From Hypericum androsaemum (lineage: Eukaryota > Streptophyta > Magnoliopsida > Malpighiales > Hypericaceae), in NCBI GenBank assembly GCA_963995505.1, contig OZ023180.1:6359263-6423262 (forward strand): 64,000 nucleotides of DNA, in the 5' to 3' direction. Each line of letters begins with the position of its first letter. Positions within the stretch are counted from its first letter, which is position 1. Both the position numbers and the translations under genes were made by a program. The notes below the pieces were generated by a model. The model was not told the DNA's origin and ran no database searches. It was given only the letters and a program-made list of their open reading frames with translations. Positions 44,496 through 55,944 of the stretch are shown here, one piece after another.

Positions 44496-44933
44496 GATTA
44501 CAAAGGCGAATCACTCAACATGAACATGTCTTCTTTCGATCTGCATATAAGCAACGCAATCAGTACAACAGCCGGAACGAGAGTCGATGAATGGTATGAA
44601 AAGCGAAGTCTAAACACAGAAATAACTTCACCAACAAAGGATCTAGTTATATCACCATACAGTGAGGACGCAAATAAAATAGGCCTAACTTGATGTTTGT
44701 GGCACACAAGTTTTTCCAGCGGTAGACGATGGACCTCAGTCGTGGTTTTAGGATCCCATAATTAACCATGTTAACCTGGAATTATATCTTTATATTTATG
44801 AAATGCTTTTTAACACTTCATGCATCTTTCTTTCTCTAAATAGAACTTATCTATGAATGAGAGCAACTTAGAATCAAAGCTTCTTCTTCTTTAGTAGTTG
44901 AAAGAAAAGCAAATCTTCAAGGCTTCATTAATC

Positions 44934-47900
44934 TCACAAGAGAGTACAGAAAATCGAAATAACAGACGATGTGACGGCACAAAAAAGATATGCATTGAGT
45001 CCCGGATTGTTGAACCACTTGGAATGATTACTTACCAACGATCTTTGAGATCGATGCGTTGACCTATTATCTCTAGTTTCTGAAGGTTGGGAATGGGCTG
45101 CACCTAGTGCTCTGCGCATGTGATTGTAAATGCTGTACAAAGAAACAAAACAAAACACAGGTCAAGCCTTTTCCAAGACGATTATCCTTCAATTAGGCAT
45201 TGAACCCCCGTCAGACAACGATATTGCTAAAGATATGTATTTGTTCATAACATCCACTGAGACAAGGAAACAAAATTTTCAGAAAACTATAATTGTCTGA
45301 AACGATATATATGCAGGAGAGCAAGGAGAAAATTCGCATCTCCACAGTGCTATATATATTAAACCTAAAGTGAACTGAGATGCATAAAGCTCAAGCAAGA
45401 TGACAGCCTTACCTAAGCCGATGCCTATTGCAGGCTGCAAAGAAGGCAACAAATCCGTTCAGTATGCTTCTAACAGCACGAAAAACCTGAGGATGAAAAA
45501 GATACCATAAGGAGACCTGATCCAGAGTATCACCAGGACCATATGCTGTTTTAACTGAATCCAAACCTGAGAGAAAAGGTCATTCCAAAGTGACCGCCAC
45601 ATGGAAACTTCGTATGTGCTCACTGTTGCTTTCGAAGCTGAAGCAACAGGAATTAGGCCACTTACAGACATCCAAAGGTCGCCAACCAACTCCCATATCC
45701 AGGTAAAAAGAATAGCAAGAAAACCCGAAAATGCGAGAACCACGCGGACTGGTGCATAAAGTACTTCCCAGACAATCCAAAATACTGGATTTAAGACAGA
45801 TGTAGCTGCAGCACAACAATTAGACATAGTTATCAAATGCTTCAATGCATATCCGAACCAAATTTTATCAGAAATTGAGAAATTAGAAGTTAACTACATA
45901 CCAAGGCTCCACACCACTGAGATGACAAACAATATAGGTGATAGTACAATCTCTATTAGGTCTCCAACTACACTGCAAGAAGAGTCAATCAGGACCCCAA
46001 CAAAAGAACACAGGCTCCTGACCACTTCGAAGACTATGTTCCAAACTGGGATGAAAAAGTCCAGGATATCAATAAATGGATCAACCAGTGGTTGGGTAAG
46101 AACTGCAAAGAAAGAACGGGCGGTTCGCATGACCTGTAAAGACCATGTAACAGCCTTCTGAAAGTTGTGCAGAAACAGCATGGTTCCCAAGTATTGGATC
46201 CTCGATACCATTTCCCAAGTCTCTATCCAGTCCAAAAGTGGTCCACATAAGCGGGATGCTGTGACTTTGAGGACGGGCACATTTTTGTACAAGTCATAAA
46301 ATCCAATAAGAACAGTCACAACTGAGACCGTCACATACAGAGCTCGAGCTAGAGGGCACATCCAGGGGCGATAGAGATTACAAAACCCAGGATAGGACTG
46401 AAGAAAGATAACCCAGGATGGAAGACCAGCCTCTAACAAAGTGAGTAATCGTAAATCAGCCATTATCACCTCTGCCAGTTTGAAAGGGAGATCATGGTCA
46501 TTGAATCGGATTGAAATCAAAATATCCTTGTACTCTTTAGCTTCGATTGCATTTTCATTAGCACTGGCATGAGTCTCGCAGTTATCAGATGAGTCTTCAC
46601 TGCCACTTTGGGTTTCCTCGGAATAATAATTAATTTGAATCCCGGTACTGATCGACCTGGTAACCCTTCTTCTCTTATAAGGCCCAGTGTGAGGCGGAGT
46701 ATGTGGCTCGCTAGTCTCATTTTCGACATCCTCAAGATGCCCACTGGTACTGCTACAGCATGAGTTATTCTCGTCTCCCCAAAGAGAACCATTGCCTATA
46801 TTTGCATCATCATCTATAGACACACTCTTCGAGAAAGTCTCCTTGGCATCATAGAAAACTTCTCCTGAAAAAACAATGTAACATGTTACGAATCATTTTT
46901 TCAGGCATAAGTCACTGATGGTAACAAATTTGCACCATTTTATCAAGTTCCATTGAGAGAGCGCAAAGCAGATTTCTCCCTCAAACACATCAAAAGTACT
47001 GATTTGGCTTTCTTCTGTGGTGCTAGCATGGATGGTATCCAAAGATTTTAAGAAGCGCTCAATGGAAATAAGGAGAATCAATAAGCATCCATCTTGCCTA
47101 TCTTGTGTGAGTAGATAGAAACATACGAGGAAACACAAACTACTGAACATGCCAAATAACCTAAGGTTCATCATCTGCTCATTGGCAAATAATGGATAGA
47201 AAGAAAACACAACATTGCAAGATATGGCCAATCAAACTCTTGAACTTGGGTACACGTGCACACTGGTCCTGAGAGTCCGTTCATGAATGTGCACTGTTCC
47301 TTAGTTCCCAGATCCTAACATTGAGAGGTTTGCAAGTGACAAGAAATTGTCTACTAATCATCGCCTAGAAAACTACACTTCTATCATCTGTGTCCATAAT
47401 CTTCTCAATTCCGCCTCCACCATTCCGGCTAGAGCAGCATTATAAATTCAACAGCAGCATTATCCACCATAAAACCAAGCAGAATGGGCAAAGTACCTAT
47501 TAAAGAATATAGATACTCTTTCAGATGCAGTCGATCCAAGGGTGTGCCTGAGAACCACGAAGATGCACACCTCGCAGCTTGTTCTACACTATCAAATTCC
47601 CACCTTCGCATAACTTTAGATTCAATAGCTAGGGATGTGTCAGTCTGCAATCGAAAGAAAAAGCTACATTAACATGTCGAACATAGTCTGAAAAGAAGAA
47701 GGAAAAAAAAAACGAAGCATTGAAAGGAATTGTACGGTACCTGAAGTTGGTTGAGATAGTTGATGCCTCGAACATCAGACCACGCAACTTGAAAAACTAT
47801 AAAGCCAGACAAGGTCCTGTGTAACTCACTACTTAAAAAGAAAGGATTCCGTAGCTTTTTCACAGGCAGTAAAATTCTCTTCCTAGACAAAGTAGCCGCG

Positions 47901-48401
47901 TCGATCAATTTGTACCATCTCTCGGGTTTCGGTTTCTCTCTCGGGCTAGACCGCGGCGCAGCGTCCTTTCCTGTCCTCCTCCGCCTTTGCGCTTTCGAAT
48001 TCGCAAAAGGAGACAACCTAGACTGCGCACAGAGAATTCGAGCGACAGTTGGCAGCAATCACGAAATCTAAACTCTCAAGTTTAAACTTTCGATTCGACG
48101 GGGTAAATGAATGATTGATTGATTTACCTTAGTGACCATCAATTGCCAAATATGTGCTGGGCGTGCGACTAGCTCTCTCAACCACGGCCCGTTGTCCACT
48201 AAAATGTACAACTTGTTGCTTTCAACAGCCACAAAGATGCTGAGTTCGGAGAGATAAGACTGCAGGTCTCTGCAAAAACCCAAAAAAAATTAATATTATT
48301 AAACCCAATTAAGTAAAAGGAAGGTGGAAGACAAACGAGGCTTACCCGATTTGGAGCCCGGTCAACGGAAATATGAACTTATCCACGTTTCCTTCCCCCA
48401 T
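44934..48401 (-). CDS. Unrecognised plant multi-pass membrane protein, about 700 aa
   Basis: I built eight exons from splice sites and continuous frames: 48401-48346, 48269-48128, 48022-47741, 47644-47497, 46864-45902, 45805-45567, 45486-45413 and 45132-44934. All joins keep phase and total 700 residues. The start ATG (MGEGNVDKFIFPLTGLQIG) is the first one. An N-terminal soluble part has a basic, Arg/Lys-rich stretch (KAQRRRRTGKD) and a WYKLIDAATLSRKR block. An acidic Ser-rich stretch is followed by several hydrophobic segments (LYVTVSVVTVLIGFYDLY, ILFVISVVWSL, PVFWIVWEVLYAPVRVVLAF). It ends in a cytosol-like tail (NRHRLSIYNH). I do not recognise the family and give no function. A strong donor at 45035 (GTAAGT) may instead splice to 44775-44647, giving 709 residues with a different tail. 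Confidence 0.85.
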
Positions 48402-48412
48402 AAGGAACCCAG

Positions 48413-48438
48413 CTTCTTCTTCTTCTTCTTCTTCTTCT
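48413..48438 (-). repeat. (GAA)n run in the 5' leader of the membrane-protein gene
   Basis: About eight GAA units on the minus strand, just upstream of the start codon at 48401. Confidence 0.9.
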
Positions 48439-49261
48439 TCCCCCAAAATTATAAATAATTGAAATCAAATTATAACATTATTATCATCTAGCCTCCCTCG
48501 TTAATGCAAAGCTTCCAGGATTTTATAATGCGTCTCCGATTATTCTTCTTCTTCGCGGGAATTCTCTCTATTTTATCATATTATTGAGATTTTTTTTCCC
48601 GGTGGAATGGGGAATTGGTTGCTTGGATTAGAAGGAAGGAAGGAAGGAGGAGGAGGAGCGAAGCGTGGGATTGGAGGAGGGTAGCGGTGGAGAGGAACAG
48701 CAGTTGTTTGTTTAATGTCGGAAGGGATTTTTTGTATTCACAATTAATATAATATAATATGAAAGAGGCGGAGGGGAAGGAAGGGAGGGAGGGGCAGTAT
48801 GGTAAATAGCGGGAATGGAATGGAAGGCGTTTGGGGGTCGGGTGGGGCGGTATTGGTTTTTTTTTGTGTGTGTGTGTGTTGGGATCTGGTTTCGGGTTCC
48901 CGCGCCGCGTAGCAGAGTTGAAGAGGGACAGACCGGATAGAGGAAGAAAGAAAGGCAGAAGAAATAGGGGAGAGAAGCTTTTAGGATAACAAGGGGCGTT
49001 TATGTCGGCAATTCTCGGATAATGCTATGATTAATTTAGATTTAAGTCTAATTAGACTACAAAATTCGATATAGTTGGTTTATTTTCGGCGTTGCAAGGA
49101 AATTTTCAAAATTAATAGCCATGCGTCTTTTAATTTTGACCATTTATTTAAGACTAATAAGAAGTCAGGCGGCCAACATGCACTTAATGTGATTTAATGG
49201 TGGTGTGTATGTGGTTGGATTTGGTCTTGGATGTGTAAAATACGTCAGGATTGTCCTGCAA
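48439..49261. other. Upstream region of the membrane-protein gene
   Basis: Promoter-side sequence of the minus-strand gene with purine-rich blocks (48630-48800) and a short (GT)n run near 48864-48878. No gene is seen. Confidence 0.55.
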
Positions 49262-49427
49262 GATAAAATGGTCTATCCAGTTATGATAAAATTGTTTCAC
49301 GGAGAACTGTCTCGGATAAAGGGATTGGATAAAATAGTCTGCACGATTATGATAAAATAGTCTATCTAATAATGATAAAATGGTCTACCAGATTATGATA
49401 AAATGGTCTACCAAATGAGCCATCTAG
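49262..49427. repeat. About 23-bp minisatellite, roughly 5-6 units
   Basis: The word TATGATAAAATGGTCTACCA and variants recur five to six times with spacing near 23 bp (clear units from 49276 to 49425). It lies about 0.9-1.0 kb upstream of the membrane-protein start codon. Confidence 0.8.
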
Positions 49428-49607
49428 GATCATCCTGAAAACGGATTTCCGGGACCAAATCTCGTTCGGGTGTGTACACGTAAATGCAATTTATGAATCG
49501 GCAGCTCATTTGTAGATCTTCATCTGATTCGCTTTTAATGTGAAACCGGCTTTACTTATTATTTGTGCACTGTTACCAAGCGAGCTCTTTTTGGATAATT
49601 TTTTAAC

Positions 49608-50320
49608 GGGTAGATTACATTAGGAAGCCTGGCGTTTGGTAAAATACATGTTGGAAATTTTGTAGTTTGTCTTATGATTTTGTAGCCCCTCTAGTTTAAT
49701 TTATTATATTCCTGAATTTTTGGCTGATGTCATTAATCGATTTTTCTTATTTTATATTTGAGATGACTATTATAACATTGCTTCGATCAACTAAAACCGC
49801 CAGTCATTTTTTCGACGAACACCAACATTGGTGTTCATCTCCGGCCACCCTCCGATTATTTTTCTGGCCACAACTAAAATCAACAACAAAAAATCGGACC
49901 AACAAGTTCATCGCCGACGTCGAGAAGACAAACGAGTTCTTTCTCTCTCATCCTCTTCCGGGGATATTGGATCTGAGGTTTCTCTTTTTTTAAGCAAACT
50001 GACACCCGACGAGCTTTTTGCAGACCCAGCTCAGAGGCAAGCTTCTTGCAGATGACGGGAGCTCCAGGCATCTTCTTCTTGCAGACGTCTCTATTCTCGC
50101 AAAAATTTCCATCAGCAACCACTTACAACCATTGTCTGCAGGGCTCAGTTTCCCTAAATTGTCATCGATATCAGAGGAAGGCTGGTCGTCGCTCGCCGAG
50201 ATCCATGGAAGGCTGGTCGTTGCTCGCCAGCTGCAAGGACGACGACGATGTTGCGACATCGGATCTGGTCGATGCTTGAATAGTCAATCTTTGTCGTCGA
50301 GAGACTAGCGCAAGACACCG
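49608..50320. mobile_element. MULE-type element copy 2, left part (split by the Sirevirus)
   Basis: It starts GGGTAGATTACATTAGG and shows the family blocks seen in copy 1: GTTTGGTAAAATA, TTATATTTGAGATGACTATT, CGAACACCAACATTGG and ATCTCCGGCC. The right terminus is at 61717-61958, beyond the Sirevirus insertion. Flanks TTTTTTAAC (49599-49607) and TATCTTAAC (61959-61967) are a 9-bp duplication with two mismatches. The part at 49990-50310 is less AT-rich and may be captured sequence. Confidence 0.85.
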
Positions 50321-50400
50321 TGTAGGTCCAATAAGCAACCTAAGAGGAGGGGTGTGTGAATTAGGTCTCAATCGAATTTCCCAACTTTCGTGGCTGTGGC
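50321..50400 (-). repeat. Partial LTR at the outer edge of the Sirevirus
   Basis: TGTAGGTCCAATAAGCAACC through CCAACTTTCGTGG repeats the first 80 bp (plus-strand view) of the LTRs at 50665 and 59714. It abuts the CACCG duplication, so this is the true outer terminus of the insertion. Confidence 0.87.
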
Positions 50401-50664
50401 AAGCTTCTCAATAATTTGCGTACAATTTCGCAATTAGTATAGCTTTTGTCGAGTGACTTTAACCCATTTACTATGCTAGTAAACCTTGTTACCATTTCAC
50501 CAATGGTCTCATCAGGTAACATCTTGAAAAGCCCATACTTATATACTAACTTGTTTATCTTAGACTCTTTCACTTGGTTAGTACCCACATGAGTAACTTC
50601 AGGTTGATCCCAGATCTCTTTGGCCGAAGCATACATAGAGATTCTATTAAACTCTGATACTAAT
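50401..50664 (-). pseudogene. Duplicated gag fragment and primer site between LTR copies
   Basis: It repeats gag sequence from 59083-59337, including the blocks NRISMYASAKEIWD and DETIGEMVTRFTS. It ends in a mutated primer site (CTGATACTAAT on the plus strand) directly before the LTR at 50665. This is the remains of a second, mostly deleted unit. Confidence 0.87.
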
Positions 50665-52233
50665 TGTAGGTCCAATAAGTAACCTAAGAGGGGATGAGGT
50701 GAATTAGGACTCAATCAAATTTCCTAACTTTCGTTGGTACTTAGTCAATCAAAGTAAACGAGAATAAAGATAGAGAAAATTGACACCAGATGTATAGTAG
50801 TTCGGCTCGATCCACTTGAGTCTACGTTCACTCTTAAACCGTCCTCCCACTTTTATTGCACCAATAAAAATACAAGAGTACACCACAAGTTTTACCAGGT
50901 TCACTTGTAAACCTACAAGTTTTACTAGGTTCACTTGCAAACTTACAAGTTTTACTATGAGCACTTGCAAACCTCTTACCTACTAGCTTCACAGATTTCA
51001 GCTAGCTACCGATTCTAGTTTTATCAGGTTCACTAGTAACCTCTCAATATACTAGTTTTTACAGGCACCGGCCAGTTACCTCTCTCTAAATTTACAAGAT
51101 CTCTAGAAATCTCTGAGCTTATCGTTGTTCTTACAAATATACTTCTCACACCTTCACATAGAAGTTGAGCAAGTATCAAGATAAAAGTATATTTAATACA
51201 CTCTTTTTCTTCACCACTTTGTGATCACAACTTTTCTCTCATTGAATGTAAGAATTCAGCTTTGAGCTAGATTTCTTCTTTGAATCTTGATCACTATCTT
51301 TTTTCTCTCAAGTGGTCCACCTTTTTCTTTGGCTTGATCTTCTATTTATAGGATCTCCCTTGCAAGTAGTCATTGGCCCTTGCTCTCTAAGCAAGTCCTT
51401 CAAGCTTGCTCACCTTTTCTAAAGTAACCGTTGGATGAGAAGTCTTCAAGCTAGCAAAAGCTAGCACTTTTCTTCCTAGGCTTGACTTGAGTTGACTTTA
51501 ATTTGAGGGTTGATTTGATCCTTGAAATAGCTGTTACAAAACAAAGCCAAAAGAACTTCTGAAATAGTTTTTGCTATCGGATTGTGTTAGTATAATTAAA
51601 ACACTATTTAAATAATTATAGCTTGGATAAAAGCATTATTCGTCTTGGGCAGCTATCCAATCACGTGGACTGCCCTTAAGATGATTATAAAACTCTTCCC
51701 AAAGTTAATCTCTCTAATCCATAGAAGAGTGCTTTGACCACCAAGCAACCAAGCCAAGGCGAGGCTCTTATATGGCGGGTAAAAGCCTTAATCATATTGA
51801 TCTTGGCAAAGTTCAAATTTGAACTTGCCTTGGAATAAATATCTAGATCATTTGGTCAAGCTTTAACTAGAGTGAGTAAGTAAAGACTTGAACCAGACTT
51901 AGAAAAATTCTTAACAATCCAAATCATAAAAAGTCTTCGTTGACTCTGGACTTCACACAGAAATCACAGATCACACAAAAGACAAGTTTATGACCCCGTG
52001 TCAAAATAAACGTAGTCTTAGGAAAAAGTCACTTAACTAACTTGTAATTAAGTCCTCGTAGCTTATGACCGATCACTCAATATACTTCTTTATCTCTTTG
52101 ATCATGACTAGCATTTTGTAGTACTTAAATATAACTAAATTTACGATTAGTGTACTACTATGCATAGTATTTTTCTTGATCATACTTAATCAAATTCTGA
52201 TATGCACTTAATCAAAATATCAAGGCATTTTCA
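50665..52233 (-). repeat. LTR of the Sirevirus (middle copy)
   Basis: A 1569-bp LTR with TGTAGGTCC...TTTTCA on the plus strand. It contains several copies of an approximately 20-bp word ACAAGTTTTACCAGGTTCAC (50880-50960), and a CACGTGGAC word near 51673. It preserves the empty MITE site (AGGAAAAAGTCAC near 52020). Confidence 0.9.
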
Positions 52234-52345
52234 TTCTTCCTCTTTTTGATAAGAGCAACTTCTTATCATAATTTAGCTAAGGCTCCCCCTTAATCATTTT
52301 TTGATTAAGTTTTTCTCACTCATCGCGCTCCCCCTGTCTATATGC
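52234..52345 (-). other. Several polypurine tracts next to the Sirevirus LTR
   Basis: The minus strand has AAAAAGAGGAAGAA directly before the LTR and two further GGGGGAGC tracts (52282-52290 and 52327-52336 in plus coordinates). Repeated purine tracts before the 3' LTR are characteristic of Sireviruses. Confidence 0.7.
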
Positions 52346-52696
52346 ACTCGACAACCATGTTAGATTATTTGAGATAGGCTTAAGTCCATGAAAAACATGA
52401 GCCATCGCAAATTTGATTTAAGCATAGTGCATCAAGAGCTATTAGTACTTAACATAGTCATACAAGACGTAAGTCCATGACAAACATGCATCCAACGTAG
52501 AACATGATAAGTAAAAGTAGCAATTATAACATAGACAAAAGTACTGAGCAAATATACAATAAACATAACAGCCATAGGAATATAGAGAGTTTTACATCAT
52601 AGGCTCAAAGATCAACAGATCTTCCAAAGTGTTTGTTTCGAGGAGTTGAACTTTGATCAATAAGAATCATCATCAGAGCAACTCTTGTTCTAATTT

Positions 52697-55108
52697 TTAC
52701 ATACGAAGAAGGCTCTTTGAAAGGCAGTTGGTGATTCTTTCTTCTTCTTCGTGACAGTAGAGGCAGAGGCCTTCTTGACCTTTGGTGGAGTCTTGGTGAG
52801 ACTCTTCTTCTTCTACACATGCTTCTCTGTCAACAAAGTTCTGACTCTTGAAGTTGAGCCAGTCTTCCTTCATTAGGGCTACGGCAATGCCCTTGCCCTT
52901 CTTCTTTCTCTTTTCTTCATCAGCTGCTTCGATAATAATATGTGCAGCAGCAGTAGTATCGAGGACTGCATTTTGGCTTTCTTCAGCCAAAGCTTCAACT
53001 TCCTGAGCTTCTATCTCAGGAAGAGCTTTTTTTTCCTTCCTCTTAGCCAGGTCTTCTTCTCCCCCTAAGGTGCCCTTATCTGAAAGGCTACCTTCAGCAA
53101 ATAGTTTACATGTTGTTGGGATCATAGATAGCTTACTCCTTATCTTCTTAGATAAATCAGTACTTTTTGAGCGTGGAGCAAAGAGAAGAACTGGTGATAC
53201 TGGTGTTAGAGTGGGGATTGGAGACTTCTGAAGTCCCACAAATGAGTCAACCACTTGGTCAAGTGGCAGAGAGTTTTGCATTCCTTGAACTTGGATTTCT
53301 ATGTTGGGAGTTGTAACTTCTTCTTCTTCTTCTTCTTCTTCTTTATTTGGTATATGATGTTCTGGAGAGGCACTGACATAAGGAGAATCACCTCCTTCTT
53401 AAGTAGGATCTGAAGATTTCTGAGGAGAGGAGTTGGTGTTATCCATTGGCAGGATGCCAATATCCTCAGGCTGAGGAGAAGGCACTGGATTGGAGGGACC
53501 AGCCTGGCCTTTCAGTACCATAATCTCATGCTGCATCTTCTTGTACTTTTTCTGTAACTTTATAACTTGCCTCTTCAAGATAAGTAGATCCTTCCACATC
53601 TTCTTGTCAGCTGTCTTGAGTATCTTTAACTTTGGACATATGGGAAAGAGAATTTTGTTAGAGGAACCCTTGAGAGTGAGTTCCTTTTTCTTCTCAAACT
53701 GAGCAGCCCTTCTCTTGATGGATAAAATAGCATTCTTCCTATTTCTATTCATCCATTTCCCATCTTTCTCCTTGATATCAATGATTTGCAATGTTGCACA
53801 ATTGTAGACATTCGTAGGCATGGCTCCTTTGTCAAGAGGTTCACATATTCCAACCATAATAATGATAGAATATATGATCATTCCATAAGGAAGGAACTAT
53901 TTGGGCTCTCTTGCTGATACTTTGATCTTGGAGATCAGAAACTCAGCAACATTGATCTTATTCTTGGACCACACATGCTTAAAGAAGTTTATTTCCTCAT
54001 TGACAATAGCATTAGTGTTGGAGAGTTTGTTGAAGATAATCGTGGCAATGAAATGTTGAACCATCTTGAACTAAGCATCAAAGATAGTGGTGGCTGTATA
54101 GTTCACTTCAACCTTTTTAAACCCTATCCCACTGTTCTTATTCCACGTTTCCAACCCTGTCAGCCTCTTATTTTTTAACTTGACTAAACTTAGCCCTTCA
54201 CAGCTTACTCCGAACATCTCCCCTAAATCCTGAGGAGTGACCGTGTAGAAATCCTTCCCATGAAACCATTGTAAAGCCTCGACATCATATCTAGATCCTT
54301 CAGTTGCTCTAGGAGCTAGCCTTCCATGGGTTAACAATGTAGCATATAATTCTCTCTCTCTATCCACATTGATCCTGCAGCTTATCATCGATAAACCCAA
54401 TAGACCAGACACTTCCAACCACTCTTTGACCCTCTCACCAAACCCTTTAGGCAACAGATTATCCCAGTCTGTTATTCATCCACTAATGACCTTTTTGAAA
54501 CTCAGCATGTTGAATCGTTCAAGAAACTCTTCATGTTTGAATAAAAGGTTCTCATAGACAGGATGAATAATTACCAGTTTGTGAGACTTAGGTATACACC
54601 TTCTCCCGAAGGTATCCTTAGTCACAGTGGCCTCAGTATCATCTTCATTGTCTTCTTTTTTGGGAACCGCCCTTTTTTTAGGTTCTTGACGAGGAAGAAC
54701 CTATTTCTTCCCAGGAGGGTTTGACCCTCTCGCCTTGGGCTCGTCCTTGGAAAAGGATTTCTTTTGTTTGCCCAACTTGACAGCCTCTGCTTTCTTCTTG
54801 TGCACCTTCTTCTCCGGTGGCTCGAACATAAGGGCTTTTTCTTTTGTGAGCACAAGAAGTGGTACTTCCTCCTCGTGCTCCTCTGCGTGCCTTTCTTCCT
54901 CCACCTCTAGTTGGTCTCTAGAAGAGTGGCGAGTCTTTCTTTTCAAAGAGAGTTTGACCTTGGGTTTGGACTTGGAGGACTCGCCCCTTTTTACAGTAGG
55001 AGCACCCAATGCTTTCTCTTTCTCTTTCAACCAAGAATCTACTGGATTTTTCTTCTTGGGTGGTTCTTTAGGTCTGGAAGGACCCTGTAGGTGGCTGGAA
55101 TGCCTCAT
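52697..55108 (-). pseudogene. Env-like third coding region of the Sirevirus, broken
   Basis: Beyond RNase H on the same strand, four frames follow one another (55108-54701, 54454-54071, 53881-53399, 53281-52697). The first is Lys/Glu-rich. The second resembles the plant transposon protein domain found in this position, with ATLLTHGRLAPRATEGSRY and VTPQDLGEMFGVSCEGLSL. The third holds a predicted coiled coil (MWKDLLILKRQVIKLQKKYK), and the fourth is acidic and low in complexity. Stop codons separate them; they may once have been one gene. No clear signal peptide or transmembrane segment is seen, so an envelope role is not supported by the sequence itself. In the family the region is called env-like by position. 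Confidence 0.72.
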
Positions 55109-55114
55109 CTTCCC

Positions 55115-55119
<5 letters not shown>

Positions 55120-55154
<35 letters not shown>
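55120..55154. repeat. (GA)n microsatellite upstream of the env-like region
   Basis: About 16 AG units lie just upstream (minus strand view) of the first env-like start codon. Confidence 0.92.
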
Positions 55155-55157
<3 letters not shown>

Positions 55158-55321
55158 TGAAAAACCTTTGGGAGAGAGAAGAAGTGGAGGTTTTACGAGA
55201 AATGGCAGAGAGAGGTAGAAGATGATTATGACTAATTTTTTGAAAAATGTAGTATAATCTCTCTTTTATATAGACTTAAGCAAACCTAGTTGAAGAAACA
55301 CCAAAGATTAGCCATTACGAT

Positions 55322-55806
55322 CATTATTTTAAAAAATGACCTAGAGAGTGACCCAAATTTTGGTCCGACCTCTGAGTCAATTAGTCCGATCAGTCAGACC
55401 GGTAGTCGGACCAGAGATTTATATATATATATATATATAGTAAATAATTGGTTTAAAAATTAATATTCTCGATATGTTGGTCAATTTATTTCATATTTAG
55501 TATAATTATCTTTGTTAATTTAGTTAATTTTGTGTTAATTTAGAAAAATTTAGTATCTAATCTGATTTTTTCAATAATTTTTTTGGTTTGGGTTGGGTGA
55601 ATTTCAGATTTTTGGGTTAAATTTTTTGTCAAACCTAATGAACCAAATATTTATGGGTCAAAAATCAGAGCCAACTACCCGGTCTGACCAAAAATTATCT
55701 GGTTCGTTAGGTAAGCGTACGTACATGGTTTTTTGACCCACCCAAGGCTCTGATTCATGGTCTGACTGGTCGGACCACCAGTCGGACCACATCTTCAAAA
55801 ATAATG
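55322..55806. mobile_element. CATTGTTTT-type MITE, copy 2 (inverted), inside the Sirevirus
   Basis: The ends are CATTATTTTAAAAAATGACC and (inverted) CATTATTTTTGAAGATG. Flanks ATTACGAT and GATACGAT are an 8-bp duplication with two mismatches. The interior matches the intronic copy at 30995-31437 in inverted orientation, for example the ACGTACGC...CTAACGAACC block. An AT run (55421-55437) lies inside. It sits between RNase H and the env-like region. Confidence 0.83.
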
Positions 55807-55944
55807 GATACGATGTGACAGCCGACGGTTATCGTCCATTGGTCCTTTACAACGGTTGAGAAGATCTCTTAGTCTATTACGACGTTTGAGTCTAAACTTC
55901 TCGTTCGCATGTAAGTCCTAATTCTCTCATTATCCTAATAAAAT

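Noticed and set aside
45459..45580. Reading exon 6 of the membrane-protein gene through to the stop at 45459
   Set aside because: A GT-AG intron of 80 nt (45566-45487) restores the frame to a further 74-nt exon and then exon 8; reading through ends early.
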